This document shows, one piece after another, positions 25,022-36,605 of a DNA stretch of 64,000 nt. The translations under genes and the position numbers were made by a program. Location: assembly GCF_026914185.1 (NCBI RefSeq), contig NC_070558.1, forward strand, positions 4,340,001-4,404,000, given 5' to 3'. This DNA comes from Puccinia triticina (lineage: Eukaryota > Basidiomycota > Pucciniomycetes > Pucciniales > Pucciniaceae). Position 1 is the first letter of the stretch, and each line of letters begins with the position of its first letter. Below the pieces are notes generated by a model. It searched no databases. It saw nothing but the letters and a program-made list of their open reading frames with translations, and was not told the DNA's origin.

Positions 25022-25658
25022 TGTAGAGACTGTAAAATGAAGATGTGTCTGGTGAGAGTCAAACTCACGACCTCAGCTATGCTGAGACACATACTAGAGT
25101 GCTGCCTTTACCAACTAGGCTACAGACACTTGTGGCTGCCAGCTGGGTGGTTGGTTGGTAGTGCTCATGGGTCAATCCAACAGCCCTCCATACTGTGGTG
25201 ATACATCATGGTAGCAGACTAACAGACAACTCAACACCCCCCCTTGCTACATGATGGGAAGTGGGGATTGACCCCAAGAGAGAGTGGGAATGAGACCCAG
25301 GAAAGATGATCAGCGTAGGGATTGAACCCGTGATCTAGATGTAGGCTTATAGCGGTTTGCGTGGTCTTACAAGTAAGCATTCACAAATTCATCAAGTCTC
25401 TATTGTAAGCGAGTAGCACTCAGGTAGCTCTGGGCTCATAACCTGTAGAGACTGTAAAATGAAGATGTGTCTGGTGAGAGTCAAACTCACAACCTCAGCT
25501 ATGCTGAGACACATACTAGAGTGCTGCCTTTACCAACTAGGCTACAGACGCTTGTGGCTGCCAGCTGGGTGGTTGGTTGGTAGTGCTCATGGGTCGATCT
25601 GACAGCCCTCCATACTGTGGTGATACATCATGGTAGCAGACTAACAGACAACTCAACA
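25022..25658 (-). mobile_element. Miniature LTR element (TRIM-like) with tRNA-like terminal repeats
   Basis: Two 215-bp direct repeats, 25022-25236 and 25444-25658, each begin TGTAGAGACTG and end CTCAACA (TG...CA). They enclose 207 bp, and the unit is flanked by ACCAA on both sides (25017-25021 and 25659-25663). This is the layout of a terminal-repeat retrotransposon in miniature. The repeats differ at about 5 positions. Each contains a tRNA-like sequence on the minus strand (25045-25129 and 25467-25551). The internal part has two more T-arm-like pieces (GGGTTCAATCCC and GGGGTCAATCCCC on the minus strand). There is no coding capacity. I could not identify a convincing primer-binding site, which is the main doubt. 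Confidence 0.75.
25045..25129 (-). other. tRNA-like sequence in left terminal repeat
   Basis: Read on the minus strand: a perfect 7-bp acceptor stem (GTGTCTG with CAGACAC), D stem GCCT/AGGC with the A-box-like TAGCCTAGTTGG, a long variable arm CTCAGC-ATA-GCTGAG, and T arm GTGAG-TTTGACT-CTCAC. The length of 85 nt fits a type II (Leu/Ser) tRNA. The anticodon stem does not form cleanly, so no anticodon can be assigned. Probably tRNA-derived, with A and B boxes that could serve RNA polymerase III. The copy at 25467-25551 has one acceptor mismatch. Confidence 0.6.
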
Positions 25659-25663
25659 ACCAA

Positions 25664-26080
25664 TGATGAATTCAAGATGTTTCAGGCTTTTCAAGACCAA
25701 GAGGCGGACCTCTTATGTTCAAGGTTCAACTCCACCTCCACCTCCGCTTCCACCTAATTATTATCCCAGTATTCCAGATTCACAACTCTAAAGCCCACCA
25801 TACCATCATTAGTAAAGCTTGATTTTACTCCACTCTGCTCTGCTCAAACAGCTTCTCTTTCTGCCCCATTCTTGTTTTGTTCTGTTGTTTTGCTTGTCTA
25901 GTTTTGTCCTTTTCTATTTTTCCTTGTTTATGTAGTATGTTCAGGTGTGTGATGACATTTCCGCTAAATTTCACAACCTCAGAGTTTTGTCAGAATTCTG
26001 GCCACCTTGTCTGCTCACATCCTTCCTGTCTGACCAAGTGATCTTTGTTTTTCCTGTCCTGTCTGGCCATGTGGCCTTTT
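25664..26080. repeat. Left part of a repeat split by a solo LTR
   Basis: T- and C-rich sequence with CCTGTCCTGTCTGGCCA words that resume after the solo LTR at 26943, showing that the LTR landed in a pre-existing CTGTCC-type repeat related to 6286-6590. Confidence 0.45.
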
Positions 26081-26937
26081 TGTTGGAATCCAGTCATCCC
26101 TCTTAAGTCAAGGAGTAAAAATTGTGAGTAGTACCTTGAGTACACTTGCTAAATCTTCATATTGAATATTTATTTATTCTTATGATCAAACTCGTGACAG
26201 GTCTTCTGCATGAACTTCACCACAAGAAGCTCTGCGCTGTTGGGCCGAATAGTGACGGAACACTTTTGATTACAAAAAACCTTAGTGATCCCAGATCACT
26301 ATACTCCTTGTGAGTGACAGACAAACAGGATTTCAAAACCCAGCTGATTGAGATGAACTAACAAGTTCAACTTCTCTTTCAGTATGAATCCCAAAATTGC
26401 AACTCAGACATCAAACAGCTTTAGCAAACGCACTATGATTTCTTTTTAAGTCGTTTGTTATTAAAACCAACTCCACACCAAAACTAGGAGAAGAAGTTCT
26501 TACTGAATTCTTCTTCTTTTCAAACCAAATTAGTTTGAGTCTAGCTGCTCGAATAAGCTCATTGATCAAGACCAATCAATCAAAATCAAAACAAAGCTGA
26601 AGAAGCTTTTACTTGGATATTGTCGGACTGACTATTGATCATTAAGTAAAAGACTCTTCACTTTCTCTTTACAAAAAATAAGAGCAAACAACAAAAAACT
26701 AACTCCTTTTCTTTTGACAGACATCACTGGTCATTACCAATATGATTGTAGTCATCATTCTATCCAGGTCAAACTTAATATGTGTTATTGATTAGCAGAT
26801 TCTTTCTGCCTTCAGGTAATCATATTATAAACTCTAAAAACAGAACTGTCAAAAGAACTTCATGTATTTCTTTTAAAGTTATTTATACTTACTTACAAAA
26901 TATACTTCAGTTTTCCATATTCTCACACTTTTTCCTG
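26081..26937 (+). mobile_element. Solo LTR with 5-bp target duplication
   Basis: Begins TGTTGGAATCC, ends ATTCTCACA, and is flanked by CTTTT on both sides (26076-26080 and 26938-26942). The start motif and 5-bp duplication resemble Ty1/Copia elements; no internal region remains. 857 bp. Confidence 0.75.
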
Positions 26938-26942
26938 TCCTA

Positions 26943-28325
26943 TCTGACCAAGTGGTCAAATCCTGTCCTGTCTTGTTGACCAAGTGGTCCATCTGTCCTG
27001 TTCCCTGTTCCTGTCCCCTGTTCATGTCCCCTTTCCCCTGTCACCTGACATTTCCCCTGTTATTGTGGTTAGGCCCCCCCTTTGGATCTTGCTGGGGGGC
27101 TCTCTAGTTGTCTGGTTAAAGTCTGCTCCTCGGACATGAAATAAAAATCATTGAGTCTGAGCACTTTTCATGTGGAACCGCCTTGGTCCAATGTTCCTTG
27201 GTCCAATCTTGATCACTGCAAGATTGTCCTCCCTTCATGACCACTTTCTTTTTAGCTGAAATCTTGACAATTTTAAGTTCAGTCTGAACTCAGACAATGG
27301 GGCGGCATGGGACTCACTCTGAACCACATTTTATCAATCCTTATCCTTAGTGTTCTTCACAGTGCTACTGAGCTGCTCCAATCCTATCTTCTGATCAGGC
27401 ACTTGGTGTTACTCCCACTGCAAGAAAAAGTCAAGCAACTGCCAGCAGTTGACATGCAAGAACTCTAAGCAAGCTTATGGTATTACACAAGCCTTTGTCA
27501 AGGCTTACTGTCAACCAAGCTTCAATGCACAGTCACTGTGCAGAAAAAGTTATGTGTGTTTGGGTAGAGCTAGAACAGCTGTTCCACAGCATTAACCCAC
27601 ATGTCAACTGCTAGCAATTGCTTGAATTTTTCTTGCAGTGTCCACTTTGATTTTTCTTGATCACAAAATTGGTGCTCTTCCATCAATCTCTCATCTTCCC
27701 CAACCTCTTCATGCGCCACCAATTCACCCCTGACTGGTTCCCTTTGCTCACCAACCTCCAATTCCCTTTGTCAGACTTCTGGTGATGTATCTCCTTTTCC
27801 TGTTCCTTATCCCACAAAACACCACCAATGAGCTTCCATGCTCCATTGATTCTCAAACAAATCTACCCCCAATTGCACCATCCACCTAATCCTTCCCACT
27901 CAATCTTTCCCTGACCCACCTCAAAGGCAAGTGCATATCAATGCCTCCACCAATTCTTCAATCCGGTGCATTCAATACACTTAGGCCAAATTGAAAACAT
28001 AGCCAAAATTTCAAAGAAAATCTGGAAGAGTATAGCTAGAATATACCTGATTCACTGGAAACAATAGAGAATCAAAAAACTCCAAGCCCAACAAGTAGAG
28101 CTGTAAGGCCACATTTGTTAGTGGTATATTGTGAGTGTGATATTTCAAAATGTTATTGGTTGAGCAATCATCTGACAAACACACTCAAGTCATCCAATGC
28201 AGAGGAAAACCTGTGTAGTTGTTTTTTCTTTTCATGTTCCCATGTTCATTGGTATTTTTTTGTTGGTGGGGGATTACATTACAAGACAAACTGGTCAGGA
28301 ATTGAAGCAAGTTAAGGATGAAAAA
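26943..28325. repeat. Right part of CTGTCC repeat, then unassigned intergenic
   Basis: 26943-27170 repeats the CTGTCC words and the TTTGGATCTTGCTGGGGG...ATGAAATAAAAATCATTG block of the hAT interior. 27270-27340 resembles the GAACTCAGA...GGGGCGGCATGG block found in LTRs A and C. 27340-28325 shows nothing recognisable apart from the expected 3' flank of the gene ending at 28326. Confidence 0.4.
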
Positions 28326-29681
28326 CTAATATACTTCAAATTCTTGAGCAGCCTCTCTAAAGTTTTGAGTGGCCAATTGGAAATGAGTGTCCCAAGTAAC
28401 AAACCAACTACTGTAATAATTTTTGCCTTGAAGGTCATTCATGTCAGGGATATTTGGAACATAATGAAGCAGTATAAGACGCATAGCAGTTTCTAAATAA
28501 GTTTGCAGTTTGGTTGGTAATTGAACAAACTCTTCTCTATCAACCACCCCATGAGAATTATCAGCCATAATTATATGAAAGTAGAACTTATTAAGATCAC
28601 CATTAACATTTCTCATCGACTCAGTGAGAGAATAGATTTGCTGTGAGCTCATCTTGGTAGAAGTTGGGAGACCTTTGGAATTCATTCCGCGTTTCGTGGT
28701 CTTGACAAAGAAAATCTTGCATAGCTTGGCCATTGGTATTGATAATCTAGCTAGAAGGATGACTTGTTTTCGTTTTAGTTTGTTCGGCCTCTGCTCCGCT
28801 TTCTTCAAGTTGGACGGTGTATTGGACAAACTGATCATTTCCTTTATAACACTCTCCATAGGAATCAACTCGGATTGCCAATATTCTTGTGCGATATCGA
28901 GCTCAGATCCTCTTATCGACAGGATAGCGGAGTTGATTGAATTTAAGGCACAATTGGAGTACTCGATGAGCTGATCTTTAGTAGGCTCATTCCCAGCCTC
29001 GTTTTCCGGTTTCTCCGATGAGAGTCTCATTTCTCGAATAAGTTCTTGGCCCCGAAGAGAAGCTATACGCAAGGTGTACAGGAACCCCTCATTGAATGTA
29101 CTTTTGAGACGGCGAAGCCTGTAGATTTTTAACCTTCCTAGGTGTTGATCGTCGGCTCGGAGTGATTCAGATATCGATTGTGGAAAGACAGTATTGATTC
29201 TAGAATGGGTGTGATTGATTGTATGGTCGAGTTCTGATTGGATCTCCAAGATCCGCTGGAGCTTTGACCCAGGGTCATTAATTAGGCCGGATGGGTTGAG
29301 TGATTGTGAGAGAGAAGTTATTTGGCGATGTAGGAGCGGAAGAAGGCTCGATTGCAGCTGATCCAAAGTACATTGCTTGAATTTGGCTTCGCCATCGAGA
29401 GAAAGAGTCGAAAGGGCTTCATCGACGGATTGGTTCGGACTATCATTGGGTTGTGGTGGGTATTTGCTTGCCAGACGTCTGAATCCCTGGACCACGAGAT
29501 CTGCAGTGAGTTATAGAATAATAAACCGAGTCGGTTGACGTTTCATAGATGCTGAGATTGATTGTTCTTGTTGAGACTCGATCATACCTCCTTGGTGCCA
29601 ATGCTGCTGATATTCCGGTTTCTCCCCGATCGAGTCGGCCGTTTGATTTCGCTTGCCGCCTCGTTTCCTGCGCTTCGCCAT
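28326..29681 (-). CDS. Lineage-specific family protein, copy 3 (diverged)
   Basis: Exons in coding order 29588-29681 and 28326-29500 give 422 residues; the intron is 87 nt (GTATGA...CTGCAG, phase 1), at the same place as in the two tandem genes at 1639 and 3819. After the intron the protein reads DLVVQGFRRL where those genes read DVVIQGFNGL, and later blocks match (RILEIQSELDHTI, RGSELDIAQEYW, LSIPMAKLCKIFF, SSWFVTWDTHFQLATQNF). The N-terminus differs: MAKRRKRGGKR is basic instead of acidic, a possible nuclear or nucleolar signal. No known domain. It is transcribed divergently from BUD22, 190 bp away. Confidence 0.8.
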
Positions 29682-29871
29682 TTTGTGGATGCTATATAGG
29701 CGAGGCTCTGCCGACGTTGACTGGGACCGGGTGAGAAGAATCGGCAGCGGCCAAATGGGGATGAGCCGCTGGCCATCAAGTTGCATGCGGCTGCGCCCCA
29801 GCATGCAATACACTCCCGACTCGAATCGAAGAAAGTGCCCGAGGGCGAGTCAGCCATCGATCTATCTATCA
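29682..29871. promoter_or_regulatory. Shared divergent promoter region
   Basis: 190 bp separates the start codons of the copy 3 family gene (minus) and BUD22 (plus), so the interval must hold both promoters. No clear TATA box is seen at a normal distance on either side. Confidence 0.5.
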
Positions 29872-31498
29872 ATGGATTCATCCACCCAGGAACGACCTTC
29901 CAAGCGGAAGAAAACAATTACCAAAGAGACCACATCGCCATTGGATCAGCAGCTGGTAAATAGATTTTTTTTTTCTGTTTCAAAGACCAAAAGGGAGAAG
30001 AAATGTTGATCAATTTGTTTACAACATAGATCCTTGCCCTTAGAGATGTCACTCGTGCCGCAAAGAAAGCGAAAGCTTTCGAAATCCAACATATGGTTAG
30101 GAAGCTTCGATTAGCCAAGTGAGTGGTGTAGTACTCTTTTTTTTGCCGACCAACACAAAAGAAAATCGAGCACTTCCCCGAACCGATGGTTGATATTTCA
30201 TTAGAGAAGGTAAACCACTTTCCAAAAAACCGTCCACTGCGGTGGATCCTAAAGATTTGGAAGCCGACCTCAACAGCTTTAAGGTCAGCATCAAGGTTTG
30301 TATTGCAACCCAGCTCGCCAAAAGACTGATCTTTTTTCTTTTCACTTTTAGTCGATTAATGTTGAAAACCTATCAAAGAAGATTCTATATACGCGCCTCA
30401 AGCGACAATCGTCCGAGCTGATGACTCATTCGACCTTCCAAGATTTCCAAGACTTAAGCGGACCGATCCAATTTGAGCGAATTGAGAACAAGATCAGTAG
30501 CCAGAAATCCTTATCAGAAGTCATCAAGCAAACTGTCACCAAGTTATTACTTGCTCACCTCCGGCCAGATCCTGTTGAAAAGATTGACTCGAAAGCTAAG
30601 GAGTGCACATCGAAAGCGAAAAACTCACAGCAACGAACAGCTGATACTCGAGTCGGATCATCAGATCAGTCGGGCTCTGAGGATGAGGGCGAGCTCTTAG
30701 GCGACGCACTCGATGAGGCAGTGGCACGAGAATTGGCAGGCTTGGAAGCCGGGCCAACCAGCGAAGAAATGAGTGAATCGGAGGAAAGCCAATTAAGCCG
30801 CACAGATGACGATGATGAACACAGCGATTCGCACTCGGACTGTTCTCGCGACAGTCAAACTCAATCCGGCCATTCATCATCATCCACTTCTTTCCACCAC
30901 CCAGCCCCGGCCAAAAAGCCCAAACTAGCAAAGCCTCCGGCTTCTAAAACGACCACCCGCCCATCCTCTTCAACTTTCTTGCCCGCCTTAAACGTCGGTT
31001 ATACGCTTGGTGATTCCGATGCTTCTGATCTCGACATTGACGATCAAGCGGTAGACAAAATGGAGCAGGAACGCGGGCGTAAAAATCGAAGAGGTCAACA
31101 GGCTCGTAGAGCGTCAGTTACTATTCATTCATCGTTTTACACCACAGACGTGAGATGACTGATGATGTATTTTCTTTTGTCGATGGGTTTTTAGCATATG
31201 GGAGAAAAAGTACGGCAAATCAGCCAAACATCTAGTGAAACTAAAACAGAAGAGCTCGACTCATCCTGACAAACCAGCAAAGGCGGAGGAAAGACACCGA
31301 GGCAAATCCAAACCATCTCGTTCCAGTGGAACCGATGTCAAGGTTAAGAGTGTGACCGGGTCGAACTCTGAACCACTTGCTACCCTCGTCAAGAAACCCG
31401 TCGATCCTAAACTTCATCCTTCTTGGATCGCTAAACAGAATCAAATCAAAAACCTCAGTGTCGTTAAACCTGCCGGCAAAAAAATCGTCTTCGATTAA
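29872..31498 (+). CDS. BUD22: BUD22/SRFBP1-type ribosome biogenesis protein
   Basis: Five exons, 29872-29955, 30030-30118, 30205-30295, 30352-31112 and 31195-31498, give 442 residues with consistent phases. Family features: the early basic segment RAAKKAKAFEIQHMVRKLRLAK, a helical region up to about residue 150, a long acidic Ser/Asp/Glu-rich middle, then RRGQQARRAIWEKKYGKSAKHL across the last splice and the typical end LHPSWIAKQ...AGKKIVFD. BUD22 proteins are nucleolar factors needed for small-subunit rRNA processing; the human relative is SRFBP1. The last intron was placed to restore the conserved RRAIWEKK. A Harbinger-like element sits 300 bp past the stop codon. Confidence 0.9.
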
Positions 31499-31801
31499 CT
31501 TTGTATAATCCACTCTCGTAGATTTGCTTGCGTTTCTATTGTCTTATTGTGGACTCGCATTGGGGCCGTCCTACACATCATGTAATCAACAGTGTCTTAG
31601 TTTTTCCAATACTAGATTTTCGATTTATTTCCGTGTGTGTGCGTATGCAAGTTCGTGTACTGCTAACACTGGGGTGTGCTTCTCTTACCTCCGGGACTTT
31701 TGCAAGTCCCAATGGTTTATGCTCAACCAAACCAAAACCACACTCAAGTTAAAAACTGCTTGCTTATTTCCCTCTACACCGGACCGGCTGCGGCCCGGTA
31801 A

Positions 31802-32655
31802 GAGCATCTCCAACGGACTCGCTAGAGCGGGACTCGCGACCCCAATTTAGCGAGTCGGGCGAGTTTTCGGGGTCCAACCGACTCGCTATCCGACTCGCCA
31901 AACGCCTCCCGAGTCGCCTCAACTCGCCACAGCCCTCCACTTGTGGCGAGTCTGCTCCAGTTGCCTCTTGGACCACACCTCGCACCAGCTCGCACCCCAC
32001 GCACACTATACCGCACGCTACCTCACCTACCGGCCGATCCTCTTTTCATTCAATTGGATCTCGCTGCCGATGACCGATCATCAATAGGATGACCGGGCAT
32101 CGATGCCCATGACCGGTCATCAATAGGATGACCGGGTATCGATGCCCATGACCGGTCATCAATAGGATGACCGGTCATTGAGACCGATCACCGGGAATCA
32201 AGACTGATGACAGGTCATTGAGACCGATTACCGGCCATCGAAGCCGATGCCCGGGCATCAAGACTGATGACCGGTCATCGAAACCGATGCCCGGGCTTCA
32301 AGACTGATGACCGGTCATCAAGACTGATGACCGGTCATCAAGACCGATGACCGGGCATCGAGAATGATGACCATGACTGGATATCCTATCGATGACCGCG
32401 CATGATGCACATGGCCGGTCATTGAAAGGATGACCGGCGGGTGTTCGAGAATCGGAAGGATGACCAGAAGGTGGTCATCTGTCTGTGTGGCTCGACGGGC
32501 AAGTTGTGGTCTTGCCGACGACAAGTTGGTCCAGCCTCTTGTCGGGTCTCTATTTCTGGCGAGTCCGCTGTGGACCAAGCCTGGGATACCCCGTTACATC
32601 TGGTCCAGGGCCGCGACCCAGGGTCTGCGCGATCCAGGGACCGTTGGAGATGCTC
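31802..32655. mobile_element. Harbinger-type non-autonomous element with GATGACCGG repeats
   Basis: The ends GAGCATCTCCAACGG and CCGTTGGAGATGCTC are perfect inverted repeats, flanked by TAA on both sides (31799-31801 and 32656-32658), as expected for PIF/Harbinger insertion. The outer arms (about 200 and 130 bp) contain ACTCGC words. The interior 32060-32440 is an array of palindromic ATGACCGGTCAT-like units about 35 bp apart. No transposase. Confidence 0.85.
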
Positions 32656-34160
32656 TAAGAATACACCACCGCTCGAATTTGGGCTCGGGTTGACGATGGC
32701 CCAACGTCGCGGTCGGCAAAAGGTTGGGCCGGGTGGGCGCCAACCTGCCCGCCCAGAGTTTGACCGCGGGGCCGAACTGGGCCTGTACCATACGAAATCT
32801 GTATTTCCCGCGCGAGGAAAACAGCTTTCTTTTTTTCAATATTCAGGCCCTGTTTGGCACTGATATAAATACGGACCTACTTCGCGCAGCAGCGAAAAAC
32901 TCTTCGCGCACAGAATCGACCGTCCCCCAACGTCGATCCCGCTGTGCGCGCAAGCAGAGAAATACTTTGCGCACAGCGACTTCCCCCGAAAGGAGGGGAT
33001 TTTTCCCAATTTTTTTTTGATGGATCAAAAGAGGGGGTCTTAACTGCCCTCTCCAAAAAATATTAGATTTTTTGGAGGTGTCCTTGTCATGTAAAAAAAA
33101 AAATCATAATATTAATCCAAAAAAAGGCACCCGCTACCCCGATAGCCCACCCCGGGGACTTTTCACCGCTAAGACTTCAGCGGTCGGGTACCCAGCCCCT
33201 TGAAAAGAAAGTTCTCCGGGCCCGGCTATCCCCCAGCCGCCGTGCCGATGGCCGGCACAGGCCATCGAGCGGAGTTACACACTCCCCCAATGACCGGCCA
33301 GCACCTGTGTGCATGTGGCACAAATTGCCGGTCATCAAGGGGGTGTTCACTCGGACCCGGTCATCGAGGGAAGTATGGTGTTGCAAGCGCGTCTGGGCAC
33401 ATACCCAACTCCCGCTTGGCCGAGTGCCTCCGGGGGTTGGGTATGTGCCCAGCGGGCTTGATCGGGCAGGTTGCGCGGGGGGTAGAGCTTGGCACACAGC
33501 CAAGTCCCGCTTGGCCGAGATCAAGCTCTGGGCCGATGGGATCTGTGACCTGGCATGCAACACGCCGGTCATCAGACGCCGGCCCTTGTCTCTGCCTCGA
33601 AAGGCAAGAACAACGTATCCTCAAGGAGGGGAAATGTTCTGCCTTCTCGACATCGCACATCGGACATTGACAAGGGAGCTTTCCCTTCTCGATGGCCGGT
33701 CTGTAGGCTGGTCATCGGGGAGGAAAGACTCCCTTCGCGGTGGGCGATACTAAGTCTTGTATCGATCATCAAGAAGGGAGTCTTCCCTTCTCGATGACCG
33801 GTTTGTAGACCGACCATTGAGGAGGGAAACTTCTCTCCTTGACGGCCGGCACAGCGTTTGGCCTGCGTGGCACCCTCGCTTGAAATTGGCCCAGCGGGGC
33901 TTTGTGCCGAACCCCGCCCACTTTGCGATATGCCAAGCGGGGTTGGGAGTGTGCCAGGCGGTTTGAGGATCGGCCAAGCGGGCTTTAGGGCCGGCCACGC
34001 GCACTTGGCCTTTTTTTGGCCAAACTTTGGTGAGTGCCCAGACAGGCTTGCAACACCATATGTACTCCTCTCGATGACCGGCACGGACCCGGTCATCGAG
34101 GGTCATTGAGGGAGTATGTAATCCTCTCGATGACCGGGCCCGTTCCGGTCATCGAGGGGA

Positions 34161-34870
34161 ATGTTCACTCCTCTCAACGACTGGAGCAATCGGGTCATCG
34201 AGGGTGTACTCCTCTCGATGACCGGAACGTGCCGGGCATTCTTGGAGGAGTACGTACTCCTCTTGGTGACCTGGTTGCTCCGGTCGTCAAGAGGAGTACA
34301 TACTTCCCTCGGTGACCGGGTCCGTTCCGGTTCACCTCGATCGAGAGGAGTGAACACCCCCTCAATGACCGGGCCCGTTCCGGTCATCGAGGGGAGTGTT
34401 CACTCCTCTCGACGACCGGAGCAACCAGGTCACCAAGAGGAGTACGTACTCCTCCGAGAATGCCCGGCACGTTCCGGTCATCGAGAGGAGTACACCCTCG
34501 ATGACCCGATTGCTCCAGTCGTCGAGAGGAGTACATAATTCCCTCGGTGACCGGGTCCGTTCCGGTTCACCTCGATCGAGAGGAGTGAACACCCCCTCAA
34601 TGACCGGGCCCGTTCCGGTCATCGAGGGGAATGTTCACTCCTCTCGACGACCGGAGCAACCAGGTCACCAAGAGGAGTACGTACTCCTCCGAGAATGCCT
34701 GGCACGTTCCGGTCATCGAGAGGAGTACACCCTCGATGACCCGATTGCTCCGGTCGTTGAGAGGAGTGAACATTCCCCTCGATGACCGGAACGGGCCCGG
34801 TCATCGAGAGGATTACATACTCCCCTTGATGACCCAATTGCTCCGGTCATCGAGAGGAGTGAACACTTCC
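34161..34870. repeat. 235-bp higher-order tandem repeat
   Basis: Inside the hairpin array, blocks beginning ATGTTCACTCCTCTCGACGA recur at 34396 and 34631 with a 235-bp period and high similarity; the block at 34161 is a more diverged copy. It shows recent unequal exchange or slippage in the array. Confidence 0.75.
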
Positions 34871-35660
34871 CTCGATGACCGGAACAGACCCGATCATCGA
34901 GGGAAGTATGTACTCCTCTCGATGACCGGCACAGACCCGGTCATTGAGAGGAGTGAACACCCCCCTCGATGACCGGAACGGACTTGGTCATCAAGGGAAG
35001 GATTTAATCCTATCAATGACCGGAATGTTCCGGTCATCGAGAGAGAGGTACGTACTCCCCTTGACGGCCCAGTTGCTCCGGTTGTTGAGAGGAGTGAACA
35101 CTCCCCTTGTGACCGGAACGTCATCGAGGGAAGTTTGTACTCCTGTCAATGACCGAAACAGAGTGGCCATCGAGAGGAGGACATGATCCCCTCAATGACC
35201 GGTAGTCTGTGCTGGCCGGTCATTGGGGAGCGTGTAACTCCGCTTGATGGCCTGTGCCGGCCATCGGCACGGCACGGCGGGTGGGAGTTAGCCGGAGCTG
35301 CTGCCCCTCAAACTTTCTTTTTGAGGGGCTGCATACCCGACCGCTGAGTTTTGGCAGGTCAAAATTCCCCGGGGTGGGTTATCGGGGCAGGGGGAGCTTA
35401 TTTTTTGGATTAATATTATAAAAAAATTTACATGTTGGAGGAAACCTCCAAAAAATCCAAGATTTTTTGGAGGGGGCAAGCAAGACCCCCTCTTTTGATC
35501 CATCAAAAAAAAATCCAGAAAAACACCCTCCTTCTTTCGGGGGAAGTCGCTGTGCGTGAAGTATTTTTTGGCTTGCGCGCACAGCGGGCTTGACGTTGGG
35601 GGACGGTCCATTCTGTGCGCGAAGAATTTTTTGCTGCTGCGCGAAGTAGGTCCGTATAAA

Positions 35661-35998
35661 TATAGGTGATATAATCACCGGTTAATTCAATAAAAAATAC
35701 AAAATTCAACATAAAGCCTCCAAATTCTTTTTGTAGGCAACCTACAGTGCTGGTCTCTTCAACTGTGAACCCAGAATCAACTTATCCATCCATCTTCAGC
35801 ACGATAATACCATTATATCACTTTTGACCAATATGAAGTGATATAATGGTATTATGGTGCTGAAGATGGCTGAATCAGTTGAATCTGATTTCAAAGTTGA
35901 AGAGACCAGCACTGTAGGTTGCCCACAAAAAAAATTTGGAGGCTTTATGTTGAATTTTCTATTTTTTATTGAATTAATCAGCAATTATATCACCTATA
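35661..35998. mobile_element. Palindromic MITE in the right arm
   Basis: TATAGGTGATATAAT and ATTATATCACCTATA at the ends, with a mirrored interior (AACATAAAGCCTCCAAATT; AGTGCTGGTCTCTTCAACT; TAATACCATTATATCACTT). The target duplication, probably TA, cannot be separated from the TIR. Confidence 0.75.
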
Positions 35999-36169
35999 AT
36001 TATATCGGTGCCAAACAGGGCCTCAGTTTATCAAGAGGTAAAAACAGCCTCCCATAATTGTGTACCACAACCTACCACAACTGCAGGCTTCCTGCACTGC
36101 TCTCCTGGCCCAAACTGTGTATGTACATACATAAATACATAACACATGGGTCCGGGGTGGATGGAAGGT

Positions 36170-36470
36170 CCTCAACACTAGACCAATACATTCATTGTGT
36201 ATTGGTCCAAGATGAGAGGAGGTGGGCCCAAACCTCTCCCTTCCAATACAATGTATCGATCTGAGGACAACACTCCCCTTCTTCCTCTTGGACCGATTGT
36301 ATATCGGGCAGAGAGGAAGACGGGGAGGATTCCTCTCGGACCAATCCAATAGAGCGGTCCGAGAGGAAGGGGGAGAGAGCTACTCAATACATAGTATTGG
36401 TGGCAAAACCCTCTCTCTTCCTCTCCAACCAATCTAGTTGTATCGGTTGGAGAGGAAGGAGAGAATTCCT
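36170..36470. repeat. Series of small hairpins
   Basis: Successive palindromes: ACCAATACA...TGTATTGGT, CCGATTGTATATCGG, CTCTCGGACC...GGTCCGAGAG, CCAATAC-type pairs, and CTCCAACC...GGTTGGAG, joined by GAGGA/TCCTC words. Class unknown. Confidence 0.55.
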
Positions 36471-36473
36471 CTC

Positions 36474-36605
36474 AAGTCCCTCGCTGCTGCGGGCATCTGG
36501 TCTTTTGAAGCAAGCCTTGATAGCCCTCAGCAGGAGCGAACTTAACAAAGTCCCTTGAGACTTTGGGACTGAACTCGCAAAGCAAGCCTCCGTCAGGAGG
36601 GACTT
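36474..36605. repeat. AAGTCCC hairpin repeat, third copy
   Basis: AAGTCCCTCGCTGC at the left and GAGGGACTT at the right, with an inner copy AAAGTCCCTTGAGACTTTGG. Confidence 0.5.

Larger units (their letters stand above)
32846..36022. mobile_element. Large TIR element filled with GATGACCGG hairpin repeats
   Basis: The ends GGCCCTGTTTGGCAC and GTGCCAAACAGGGCC are flanked by TCA on both sides (32843-32845 and 36023-36025), consistent with PIF/Harbinger. The inverted arms are long, about 430 bp, with mirrored blocks CGGACCTACTTCGCGCAGCAGC, GTGCGCGCAAGC and AAAAGAGGGGGTCTT. The interior 33240-35270 is an array of units in which TCGATGACCGG, a spacer and CCGGTCATCGA form hairpins, linked by AGGAGTA...TACTCCT. 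A small element (35661-35998) is inserted in the right arm. Open frames inside the array are repeat artefacts. Confidence 0.85.

Noticed and set aside
25045..25129. Functional tRNA gene
   Set aside because: The anticodon stem does not form and no anticodon can be set; both copies lie inside terminal repeats, so tRNA-derived repeat is more likely.
25320..25385. Second complete tRNA gene inside the miniature element
   Set aside because: Only a T-arm-like part (GGGTTCAATCCC on the minus strand) is convincing; acceptor and D arms do not pair.
33200..35186. Many long frames on both strands in the hairpin array
   Set aside because: They follow the repeat unit (for example repeated VIEGNVHSS words) and occur in all frames; repeat artefacts.
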